NCBI RefSeq assembly: GCF_000146325.1
Contig: NZ_GL397067.1
Coordinates: 1,429,628 to 1,493,627 of the forward strand
DNA length: 64,000 nucleotides
From: Pediococcus acidilactici DSM 20284
GTDB lineage: Bacteria > Bacillota > Bacilli > Lactobacillales > Lactobacillaceae
Direction: 5' to 3'
Within the stretch, counting starts at the first letter, position 1. Each line of letters starts with the position of its first letter. Made by a program: the position numbers and the translations under genes. The notes beneath the pieces were generated by a model, which saw only the letters and a program-made list of their open reading frames with translations, was not told the DNA's origin and did no database searches. Positions 8,073 through 15,184 of the stretch are shown here, one piece after another.

Positions 8073-8657
8073 AAATACCTCCTAGAGCTCTTCTATTAGT
8101 AATAATACCGCTTGTTGAACGTTGCCACAATTGAAATTAGCGTTAAAAACAGTCGGTAACAATTTTTAAACTTTATGGTGTTAATTTTGTCTGACAAATT
8201 AGACATGTCTTCGATACAAATTACAATGCTTGGCGAGAATAGGGGATGGATTAGGGTTAGTTAGATTATTTACGTAGGACGGAAAACATTTTAGTACGTT
8301 TTGAATTAATAAGTTCTATAATCATTACTTTATGTACAAATTAAGTTAAAGTGGTTAATATCCTTAAAAGGTTTAAATTCGACTAGGTAAACCGATGCGT
8401 AGACGGAAAATGGTGCCGAGTGACCATTTTTTTCAGAAAACAAAAATTATGAGAAATTTACTTCTGAATGATGATATATACTACCTAATGTAGATGGGGT
8501 TTACCAAACGGCGCGAAAAACCATGATAATAGATGATGGTTTAACTGCGTAGTTAAGGTAATCAATTGATCCATTGCAACCCCTAGTTTAAAAATGTGAC
8601 CGAGTTATGGTCGGAAACAACAAATGTAGCAATGATTTAATTAAGGGAGTTATTTTT
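8073..8657. other. Gene-free 585-bp stretch between the Mga-like and small HTH genes
   Basis: No convincing ORF. Contents seen: a partial inverted repeat TGTCT...AGACA near 8190-8206 that could be an operator for the minus-strand regulator; a possible small RNA at about 8329-8433; an AACCAT/ATGGTT hairpin near 8520-8541; and a weak promoter for the HTH gene (TTGATC 8566-8571, TAAAAA 8589-8594, 17-base spacer). Confidence 0.5.
8329..8433 (+). ncRNA. Candidate small RNA with its own terminator
   Basis: A -10-like TATAAT (8317-8322, poor -35) is followed about 50 bases later by a hairpin GGTTTA/TAAACC (about 8369-8392). A clean terminator follows: AAAATGGT (8407-8414) pairs with ACCATTTT (8423-8430) and runs into T's. 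No ORF precedes this terminator, so it must end a non-coding transcript, a minor upstream transcript, or be fortuitous. It resembles no RNA family I recognise. Confidence 0.3.
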
Positions 8658-8933
8658 ATGGGCATCGATTTGCGCGAATTAGAGGTATATAGTGCCAGCG
8701 AAGCGGCAATGATGTGGGGAAAGTCGCAAAATTTTGTTCGCCATTTAAAAATTAACGGGACAAAAGTATTTCCTGAAGGGACCATCCGCAAGTTTGGGAA
8801 TAGTTGGTTAGTTACCCGTGAAGGAATGGAAGAAGTTCTAGGTTGCGGCCCCCAAATGACTTTAGCTCAAGCACAGCGAGAGTTAAGGAAAATTAACCGA
8901 GAAAGAAGAGCTAAGTATAAGCACCAGCACTAA
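8658..8933 (+). CDS. Small helix-turn-helix DNA-binding protein
   Basis: A 91-residue protein with an N-terminal MerR/excisionase-like helix-turn-helix: YSASEAAMMWGKSQNFVRHL, then FPEGTIRKFGNSWLVTREGM, where the conserved pattern binds DNA through a short winged motif. The C-terminus is basic (RELRKINRERRAKYKHQH). The ATG at 8658 follows AAGGGAG. Related small HTH proteins occur in many Firmicutes as stand-alone genes, sometimes near mobile or toxin-antitoxin loci. No partner gene is adjacent here. DNA binding is likely; targets are unknown. Confidence 0.72.
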   Translation: MGIDLRELEVYSASEAAMMWGKSQNFVRHLKINGTKVFPEGTIRKFGNSWLVTREGMEEVLGCGPQMTLAQAQRELRKINRERRAKYKHQH

Positions 8934-9107
8934 TAAGTTGGTGAGTCAGTCAGGAGATAGTGACTGAACGTACAAAACTATTTTTGTAATGAAGTTAAGG
9001 GTGGCTAGTTGCTAAGAAACTGATGCAGTGTTTGTCAGGCTAGCAACGTAGTGACTACTTTTAAACTTAACTTTATAAAAAATAAACTAACATAACGTCC
9101 CCCAAAT

Positions 9108-9147
9108 ACGTGACCATTTTCTTTACGAAATTGGCCACGTTTTTTTG
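9108..9147 (+). terminator. Terminator downstream of the small HTH gene
   Basis: ACGTGACCA pairs imperfectly with TGGCCACGT around an AT-rich loop and is followed by seven T's. Confidence 0.7.
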
Positions 9148-9153
9148 TTTTGC

Positions 9154-9186
9154 CATCTATTTTGAAATGAGATTTCAAAATAGATG
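9154..9186. promoter_or_regulatory. Perfect 33-bp palindrome, possible RpiR/MurR-type operator
   Basis: Two 15-base arms (CATCTATTTTGAAAT and its reverse complement) flank GAG with no mismatch. The core TTGAAAT-N3-ATTTCAA is the same as in the murQ promoter at 36076-36092. It lacks a T tract of its own, so an operator is at least as likely as a terminator. Confidence 0.5.
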
Positions 9187-9333
9187 ACTATACAAGGTAA
9201 AAAAATGAAATACGCAAGAAAAGTTTGCTTGTGAATCGCTAAAGTGCCTTGATGGTTAAGGCCGGTAAATTAATATTTTGAGCGAGAAAGTTTGTGAAAT
9301 TGATACTTTTTGTGAAATGGAGCTATAAAACGC

Positions 9334-9362
9334 TTGCACTTTTGAATTTTAAAGTATATTAT
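9334..9362 (+). promoter_or_regulatory. Sigma-A promoter of the 82-residue protein gene
   Basis: TTGCAC (9334-9339) and TATTAT (9357-9362) are separated by exactly 17 bases, giving a 5' leader of roughly 90 bases before the start at 9463. Confidence 0.65.
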
Positions 9363-9462
9363 AACAACACAAGTTAAGTTTTAACTAATCAAAGGTATAA
9401 ATAAAGTTTAAAGTGATGGTAGCATTAGTTACAGGTAATAGCTTTTAAGGGGGATAATTCAC

Positions 9463-9711
9463 ATGGGACCACAAATTTTTCACAGGGAAAATAGCCAAGT
9501 AAATAACAAAGTTGTCGATTTTGAAATTTACAAAAGTCGGCAAAAATTGCGACAAACGGCAGCAGCTTTGACAGATATTTTTAACGAAGTACTTGCCGAT
9601 AAACCAATGTTTTGGCAATCAATTCCGGTGAAAAAACGGATGTGGCAAGCAACGGTAGTGAATATCTTTGATTTTATGGAAAACCGGACTCCGAAGTTCG
9701 AATCGCAATAG
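9463..9711 (+). CDS. Hypothetical protein, 82 residues
   Basis: A short protein that I do not recognise. It starts at an ATG at 9463 behind AAGGGGGATAA, with a well-formed promoter upstream. The sequence is soluble, mixed-charge and helix-prone (QKLRQTAAALTDIFNEVLAD, then MWQATVVNIFDFMENR), with no signal peptide, cysteine pair or known motif. No partner is adjacent. Coding is supported by the promoter, ribosome binding site and normal codon use; function is unknown. Confidence 0.6.
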   Translation: MGPQIFHRENSQVNNKVVDFEIYKSRQKLRQTAAALTDIFNEVLADKPMFWQSIPVKKRMWQATVVNIFDFMENRTPKFESQ

Positions 9712-9920
9712 TGCCTCAATCAAGTTTTAAAGATTGTTGGCCGAGAATGCATTTACCAAGGGGTCGCAGTAAACTTAAACAAATAATTTTTAAAATACCT
9801 TTGTCCCACTTAGTGGGAGTAGACGCATACAGAAGAACTTTGCTTTTATTGGGGGATAATTGCAGAGTAGCTATAGAAAACCGGTTGAATTACGTAAGCG
9901 GGTTTCAAAAATAGCTAAAA

Positions 9921-9962
9921 AACTGGAGTTGGATTCTTAACGTCCAACTCCAGTTTTATTTT
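9921..9962 (+). terminator. Strong rho-independent terminator
   Basis: AACTGGAGTTGGA pairs perfectly with TCCAACTCCAGTT across an eight-base loop, followed by a T-rich tail. It ends the transcript of the 82-residue gene about 210 bases downstream; the intervening stretch holds only a CCCACT/AGTGGG repeat. Confidence 0.85.
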
Positions 9963-10066
9963 AGAACTTTTTTTGCATTTTTAGAGAAATAACTTACAGA
10001 AGGATAATTATTTCTTGTACCCGCATTATATGTCCGGGGGTAACGATGGATTTGCTCTGCAATGCA

Positions 10067-10190
10067 GCCGAAACGTGTTCGGGAACCCAATTCCTTCCGG
10101 ATAACTAAATTACGACATCAATTGCTAAAACCGCAATTAATGTCGTAATATTGTTAGTCCTCAGGAATTACCTGGGTTTCCGAACACTCT
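10067..10190 (-). repeat. Nested-hairpin element, copy B
   Basis: The outer arms GTGTTCGGGAACCC (10075-10088) and GGGTTTCCGAACAC (10174-10187) enclose TAAC/GTTA and an inner hairpin ATTACGACAT/ATGTCGTAAT. The element overlaps the last codons of the MucBP protein gene. Its reverse complement aligns over its length with the element at 13289-13407, sharing the patterns AGAGTGTT, GAGGA, TAACA, GCGGTTT, GTTA, CCGGA and ACACGTTTCG. It probably acts as the terminator for the minus-strand gene. Confidence 0.75.
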
Positions 10191-11780
10191 TTGTCCCATT
10201 ACCAACCTACCCGACATTTTATACCACACCTGGCCCAGCTGAGTGTGGTTTTTTGTATCTCCGTTTAACTTAATTATTTTTTGGACGTGGTTATTCCAAT
10301 CGTCGAAAGCCAGTACGGGATAGTTATCCCTTGGGAAATACCATTTTAAATCCAAACGGGCAAGTAAATCTGGCACCGGAGTGGGCTGCTGATCAGCCAC
10401 CGCCAGCGGAATCGTACCCGCATGAACCGGATAACGTGGCTGTGATTGAGCAGGTCGCGGGCGACTTGAGCTATTAGAAAGCGACTTACTTGGTTGCTGC
10501 GGATGACGCTCGGCGACCGCTGGTTGAATCGCTGGCGTTGCCCGACGTAAGGGGCTGACTGGTAGCGTAGGATGTTGCTCCTCCGGCACCAAAGCAGGTG
10601 GCGTTACAGGCTGAGATGATGATGGCATTTCCGAAGGAGTAGGTTTAATCGCCGCAGGAAGGACTGGTGGCGTTTGCGAACGTAAATGAACTTCGTAAAG
10701 GTGACCAGATTCCTTAATTTCATCAAAAGTGAGCGGTCCTTGCGGCAAATCACTGCTGACTAAGCGATAGTCTTGATGATTGAAGGTTTCAGTTAAATTG
10801 GTCTGGGGATGCTTAACGTCCACGTTGACCGTTTTGAAGGAAACTATTTTTCCCGTCCGGTCGTCAATCCACCGGATTACGGCCGTTTTCTTTTTCAATT
10901 GGTAACGGACCGTGATGTTTAAGTCGGTACTAGAAGGAGTTACGGGCGCGGCCGGTACCACATCCTTAGCTGGATCCGTTAGTTGGTAACCATGGGGCAA
11001 CGGATCGGGTACCTCGGCAAAAGTAGCTTGTGTACCACTATGCCAATTTTCAGAATCCCGAGGATTGCCTTGATCATCCATTTGAAAATTAGTCGAGGTA
11101 TTCGAAAAATAGTTTTTTGTCACATGTTCAGCTAAATTATCAACGGTCACAAAGGTAATGGGCTGGGCTACGTGGGTTGGCGCGACCGTTTGGCCATTTT
11201 TATCGACATAATGTATAGTTTCGTTGATAGTTTTAGCTTTGAAGTGGTATATTGGAGCGTAAATATAAGTAACCATACCGTTGTCGCCATCTTTGTTAAG
11301 TCTTCCCCGAGTTGGAAGACTATCAGGCGCGGTACCGACTAGCCGGTAATTTTTAATGGACCGGGGCTGACTAACGTAAGGCTCGCCAACGTGGGGGCCG
11401 TGCGGATAGTACGCTTGCCCGGTTCCTAGCAAATGCCCGGACTGGTCAACGTACCGTACGCTAACCGTTGCATGGCAATGGTGATGCCAATGATGGTGAT
11501 GGTGCTTATTTCCCCAAAAATAATGGTGCGGATCGGCTGATGATGAGGCGATCGCACTAGCAGATGATCCCCAGTAATCTAACCTCGGCGGCCGACTTGC
11601 GGCCTCTTGCGGTGCAATTTGAGGAGATGATGCCGGATAAGTTGATTTGGATACTTGATCACTAGCAGCTACGGAAATGGGGGACAACATAACATTTAGT
11701 CCAATGGTCACACCGACTAAGCTAGTGATGAACCATTTACGACCGTAATTATAGAACCGTTGGTAGTGATTTGTTCCCAA
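10161..11780 (-). CDS. Secreted MucBP-domain surface protein
   Basis: An exported protein of about 539 residues. The N-terminus HYQRFYNYGRKWF followed by a hydrophobic stretch matches a KxYKxGKxW-type signal peptide. Three MucBP-like repeats follow: VSVRYVDQSGHLLG, ETIHYVDKNGQTVA and AVIRWIDDRTGKIV. Next is a Pro/Ser-rich spacer (about 370-460) and a C-terminal region ending in RVFGNPGNS with no LPXTG. A TTG start at 11780 is preferred because GGAGG lies nine to ten bases upstream; the ATG at 11801 has none. It is divergent from an Mga-like regulator, its probable controller. Mucus or matrix binding is inferred from MucBP. Confidence 0.82.
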   Translation of the reverse strand: MGTNHYQRFYNYGRKWFITSLVGVTIGLNVMLSPISVAASDQVSKSTYPASSPQIAPQEAASRPPRLDYWGSSASAIASSSADPHHYFWGNKHHHHHWHHHCHATVSVRYVDQSGHLLGTGQAYYPHGPHVGEPYVSQPRSIKNYRLVGTAPDSLPTRGRLNKDGDNGMVTYIYAPIYHFKAKTINETIHYVDKNGQTVAPTHVAQPITFVTVDNLAEHVTKNYFSNTSTNFQMDDQGNPRDSENWHSGTQATFAEVPDPLPHGYQLTDPAKDVVPAAPVTPSSTDLNITVRYQLKKKTAVIRWIDDRTGKIVSFKTVNVDVKHPQTNLTETFNHQDYRLVSSDLPQGPLTFDEIKESGHLYEVHLRSQTPPVLPAAIKPTPSEMPSSSQPVTPPALVPEEQHPTLPVSPLRRATPAIQPAVAERHPQQPSKSLSNSSSRPRPAQSQPRYPVHAGTIPLAVADQQPTPVPDLLARLDLKWYFPRDNYPVLAFDDWNNHVQKIIKLNGDTKNHTQLGQVWYKMSGRLVMGQRVFGNPGNS

Positions 11781-11861
11781 GATGATGAACCCTCCAGACA
11801 TATTTTTAGAGTTGGATCTTTAAAAATATCTTCAACAAATCATCTTAAGGAGTTTTTATTT

Positions 11862-13310
11862 ATGATCGAAAAGTTTAACCGTTTATTGGACGACGAACAA
11901 CAATTGGTGCTCCAAATGGCCGAACTTTACATCCACGATCCAGAAAAGAAGCTATCAATTAGCTATCTACAAAGTGAATTAGGCGTTAGCCGTCACCAAG
12001 TGCTGATGGCCTTTGATTTGCTGAAAGATACCGTTGCGTCACTTAACCTGAAAAACATCGACTTGGCCTACGATGGGAAGGGGATCATTGCCATGTATGG
12101 CTTGACGACGTCATTGCTTAAACAGCTTTTGGAAGAAATGGCGCTAAGGTCGATCCGTCTAAATGTTTTTATTAATTCCCAATTAGGAATTTACGGGACT
12201 CAAGCCCAATTCACGAAACGTTTTGGGATAAGCCGAGCAACTTATTATCGCAATATTATGGGAATCCGGCAACTCTTCACCGAAGAAATTTTCAACTATC
12301 GTTCGTTGACGGAAGCAAGGTTGCGGCAGGTATTGTTTAGTGTGATTCACCATTTTTTTAACGGAATTGACGGGCTCCCTGGTGAGTATCGAATGGAAAT
12401 ACCAACCGTTTTGGAACAAATTTGTACGGATTGTGGGATGTGTCTTAAATACACCGAACGGAAGCGACTGGTTAATTTTGCTTTTGTACAAGCTCAAAGA
12501 ATTCGACAAGGGCACGTACTTGCAGAGTTAGCCGATTTAAGTCCGGTGACTACTGATGACGAAGATCCTGATTTTGGCCTCCTTAATCAGTTTTGGGGGC
12601 TGGAGGACGAGGATTTACGTCGGGAAAAACAGTACTTAACGATTTATTGTCGTGTAAACGAGCTGCTGGATTTTTCAATTGATCAATGTTGTGGACCGCA
12701 GCTACAAGAGCGTTTGCAGGATTTGGTGGATAGTCAAACAGAACTTTTATACAGCACTTTTGCGGACGCAAGTTTGGAAAAGGCGATTGGCCGAATTAAA
12801 CGAGCCTTAACTCAAACGAACGCAAAGGTGTTTTCGCCGTTTTACTTTAGCGAAACGTTGGTCGATCCCACAAAAATGCCTTTCTTTAACGAAACTTATC
12901 CCGCAATTGACGCGGTGGTAAAGCAGTTGTTGGGCGAGGTGGCTAAACGCCGCCAACTATACATCGATCAGGACGTGTTGACCCAGTTGTACTACACGTA
13001 CATGTTGATTCTATTGGAACATTTACCGGTGAAATTTTTAAGCCGAACGGTTAAGATTACGGTAGATTTTTCGAATGGACCAATCTTTACGAAGTATATC
13101 GTGGCGCAGTTGCAGCAGTTTGCACCGCTAAATATTGAAATTATGATGGAACTAACGGAAGAAACGGATATCTTCCTCTCGGACCAATCGTTTGCGGAAC
13201 TAGATTGTGAACAAATGATATGGGAGTCGCCACCGTTAGCGGCGGATTGGGAGCAGTTGGGAGATATGATTGTGAGGATTAAGAATCAGAGTGTTTTGGA
13301 ATCCGGGTAG
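11862..13310 (+). CDS. Mga/RofA-like transcriptional regulator (module 2)
   Basis: A 482-residue regulator paralogous to that at 6.6-8.1 kb. The N-terminal HTH region includes YLQSELGVSRHQVLMAFDLL (about 33-52) and a second HTH-like KRFGISRATYYRNIMGI (about 119-135). The central part is PRD-like and helical, and the C-terminus is IIB-like (ETDIFLSDQ, WESPPLAADWEQLGD). The ATG at 11862 follows AAGGAG; a longer frame from 11760 would run through the divergent promoter. Only about 80 bp separate it from the divergent MucBP gene, so it probably controls that gene and itself. Its 3' end is part of a long nested hairpin. Confidence 0.82.
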   Translation: MIEKFNRLLDDEQQLVLQMAELYIHDPEKKLSISYLQSELGVSRHQVLMAFDLLKDTVASLNLKNIDLAYDGKGIIAMYGLTTSLLKQLLEEMALRSIRLNVFINSQLGIYGTQAQFTKRFGISRATYYRNIMGIRQLFTEEIFNYRSLTEARLRQVLFSVIHHFFNGIDGLPGEYRMEIPTVLEQICTDCGMCLKYTERKRLVNFAFVQAQRIRQGHVLAELADLSPVTTDDEDPDFGLLNQFWGLEDEDLRREKQYLTIYCRVNELLDFSIDQCCGPQLQERLQDLVDSQTELLYSTFADASLEKAIGRIKRALTQTNAKVFSPFYFSETLVDPTKMPFFNETYPAIDAVVKQLLGEVAKRRQLYIDQDVLTQLYYTYMLILLEHLPVKFLSRTVKITVDFSNGPIFTKYIVAQLQQFAPLNIEIMMELTEETDIFLSDQSFAELDCEQMIWESPPLAADWEQLGDMIVRIKNQSVLESG

Positions 13311-13407
13311 CTCTCGAGGATAACAGGATTATGGCTCCAGTCGCGGTTTAGGCGATTGGAGCCATAATTTTGTTAACCGGAGAGAGTTGGATTCCAAAAC
13401 ACGTTTC
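13289..13407 (+). repeat. Nested-hairpin element, copy A
   Basis: The outer arms GTGTTTTGGAATCC (13291-13304) and its exact reverse complement (13389-13402) enclose GCTCTC/GAGAG, TAAC/GTTA and an inner hairpin ATTATGGCTCCA/TGGAGCCATAAT. The left arm lies inside the last codons of the Mga-like gene. It is homologous to copy B (opposite orientation) and to partial copy C. It likely works as a terminator. Confidence 0.8.
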
Positions 13408-13436
13408 GACTATGCTGCAGTAGGAAGCCCCCCCGT

Positions 13437-13500
13437 TAATCGCGATTTAAGCGATTGGCGGCGGGATTTTATTAACCGGAGGGAACTGGGTCCAGGAGCA
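13437..13500 (+). repeat. Partial nested-hairpin element, copy C
   Basis: GTTAATCGC/GCGATT hairpin, then ATTTTATTAACCGGAGG and GGTCCAGGAGCACGTT match the right half of copy A in order. The left arm is missing, so this looks like a truncated copy directly behind copy A. Confidence 0.6.
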
Positions 13501-13574
13501 CGTTGCTAAAAAATTAGCTTTTTGAACTGAAAAGGCTGAAAGAGTTAATAAATCGTTTTGCGATATTGGCTTTA

Positions 13575-13681
13575 ATAGAGCCAAAACGTATGCCAAAAGT
13601 CAGTTCGTTTAACCCTAATCGATCATTATGCCAGATTCGAGCATAATGATCGATTTTTAGTTATGCCTCACAAACTACCCG
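13575..13681. repeat. Dispersed hairpin repeat, copy 1
   Basis: It begins ATAGAGCCAAAACGT and TGCCAAAAGT, contains a perfect stem AATCGATCATTATGC/GCATAATGATCGATT, and ends CAAACTACCCG. A second copy is at 33634-33746 with the same flanks but a different stem sequence. Confidence 0.8.
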
Positions 13682-14050
13682 GCCTTTGCTTTAAATATTA
13701 TTCTAATTTTGGCTAAAAAAGGAACCGCGTTGATACCCGGTAGTGACCGATTCTCTCAAGTTTTTCAAATCAATTTCAAAATGTGAAACGTCAGGAGCCT
13801 TTACTGTCAAGGGGCCGGATTATATGATGAAAAAGTACTAATCGTTGAATTAGTACAGGGGGGATCATTTTGAATATCCTAGCAGCTTAGGATATGGGGA
13901 CAACGGGAGGCTGGAAGAAACTAATCGTTTTTTCTGGCCTCTGCGTGTTTATATGGCAATTATTCAGGTCAAAAAGGATAGTCCCTCACTGGCCAGTTCA
14001 AGAACTAAAAGCGAAGCCGGCCTTCGCTAAATCCCTGCCCATTTTAATTT
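13682..14050 (+). other. Gene-free structured leader region of the polysaccharide/adhesin operon
   Basis: No ORF with a ribosome binding site. Successive hairpins are visible: GTACTAAT/ATTAGTAC (about 13837-13858), ATATCCTA/TAGGATAT (about 13873-13895), GAGGC...GCCTC (about 13905-13940) and AGCGAAG/CTTCGCT (about 14010-14029). They lie just before the serine hydrolase ribosome binding site. No known riboswitch family is recognised. Confidence 0.45.
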
Positions 14051-14070
14051 AGAAAGGTGGTCGCGCTGCA

Positions 14071-15138
14071 ATTAAAAAGCGATATTGGTTTTGGATAATA
14101 ATTGGGTTACAAGTACTGTTTGTAGCAAAAATGGTACATGACACCTACTTCAGTGATCGCTGGGCCACTCGTTACGTGGTAAAAGCCCGTGGCGACGTGG
14201 TTACCAACGTGGACTATACTTTAACGAAAAATCGGTTTAGCGGAACGGCTTTAATCGTTAAAGATCATAAAGTGTTGTTACATAAGGGTTACGGTAAGCA
14301 AGATGCCACCCATGCTAACGATGTAAAAACGTTATATAACATTGCCTCGATTGAAAAGAGTATGACTTCAATCATGGTGGCGAAATTGGTTCAGTTAGGA
14401 AAGTTGTCTTTTGATACAAAGCTAGCCCGTTTTTATCCGACAATTCCTAATGCTAAAAATATTACCATCCGCGATATGTTAACGATGACTTCGGGATTGG
14501 AAGCAAGTAGTGATCCGGAACGGGCACTAAACGAAAAACAGCTTACAAACTATTACGTGCACCATTTGGCGGTGGATCCGCGAAAAGGCTGGGATTATGA
14601 CGCGGTGAATTTTCACTTGTTGGTAGGTGTGATTACCCAACTTACTCACCTAAACTATCAGGACAGTTTCCAACAGCTGATTAAATTACGGCGGCCCATT
14701 AAAATCATGAGCATGCCCGATTTTAAAAATCCGCATGTGGCAAAAAGTTACCACAAAAACGGTCGGGCATATCCTAACCCGGCTTACATTTACCGTAACG
14801 AGGTTGGTACCGGAAGCTTTTTTATGACCGCAGGCGACCTGTACCGGTATTTTGCGGCACTGGTGAACGGTCAGATCATCCCGCTTAAGGTGGTTAAGCA
14901 ACTTTTTAAAACTTCTACACAAAGCGTCTATGCTGGGGGAGTTTATCAAAATCGGTTATATTACCGCGGACATGGGATTTTACGTGGATACGAGCCATCG
15001 ATTATTTTCAATCGCTCGGCGGGTACGGCGGTCGTTTTATTAGGTAACCGGCGTGGTCGAGAAACCACGATGAAATTAGCAAACAGCATTTATTTGTTAA
15101 TTAACCAGACCCCTTATTTGGGCGGAAATTCATATTAA
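14071..15138 (+). CDS. Membrane-anchored serine hydrolase (beta-lactamase/PBP class C fold)
   Basis: A serine hydrolase-like protein, 355 residues from the start used here. N-terminal membrane segment: KKRYWFWIIIGLQVLFVA. Catalytic SxxK is S93-I-E-K96 in IASIEKSM. The usual YxN motif is altered (DYDAVNF), with the Tyr kept. The third motif region is GHGILRGYEPS. The reported ATG at 14131 would cut off the membrane segment and has no ribosome binding site. An ATT at 14071 sits 10 bases after AGAAAGGTGG, so a rare ATT start is proposed. It is first of four same-strand genes with a GT2 synthase, suggesting a role in processing cell-wall or exopolysaccharide material. Substrate unknown. Confidence 0.75.
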   Translation: MKKRYWFWIIIGLQVLFVAKMVHDTYFSDRWATRYVVKARGDVVTNVDYTLTKNRFSGTALIVKDHKVLLHKGYGKQDATHANDVKTLYNIASIEKSMTSIMVAKLVQLGKLSFDTKLARFYPTIPNAKNITIRDMLTMTSGLEASSDPERALNEKQLTNYYVHHLAVDPRKGWDYDAVNFHLLVGVITQLTHLNYQDSFQQLIKLRRPIKIMSMPDFKNPHVAKSYHKNGRAYPNPAYIYRNEVGTGSFFMTAGDLYRYFAALVNGQIIPLKVVKQLFKTSTQSVYAGGVYQNRLYYRGHGILRGYEPSIIFNRSAGTAVVLLGNRRGRETTMKLANSIYLLINQTPYLGGNSY

Positions 15139-15184
15139 CGAGGTAGCTGCGGATACTTTTACTTGGGGGGAGAAATGAAAAATT

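Larger units (their letters stand above)
8934..9462. other. Gene-free 529-bp stretch with several inverted repeats
   Basis: No ORF. It holds inverted repeats TCAGTCA/TGACTGA (about 8947-8967) and GTTGCTA/TAGCAAC (about 9009-9051), a terminator (9108-9147), a perfect 33-bp palindromic hairpin (9154-9186), and a good promoter (9334-9362) for the 82-residue protein. Confidence 0.6.

Noticed and set aside
9711-9914. 67-codon frame after the 82-residue gene
   Set aside because: It starts with a GTG overlapping the previous stop without a ribosome binding site, has no recognisable protein pattern and lies before a terminator.
10067-13407. IS element bounded by inverted repeats
   Set aside because: No transposase lies between; the repeats overlap gene ends, carry internal hairpins and look like terminators rather than IS termini.
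13715-13745. GGAACCGCG resembling the T-box antiterminator sequence
   Set aside because: No specifier-loop structure, no following terminator/antiterminator pair and no amino acid gene downstream.
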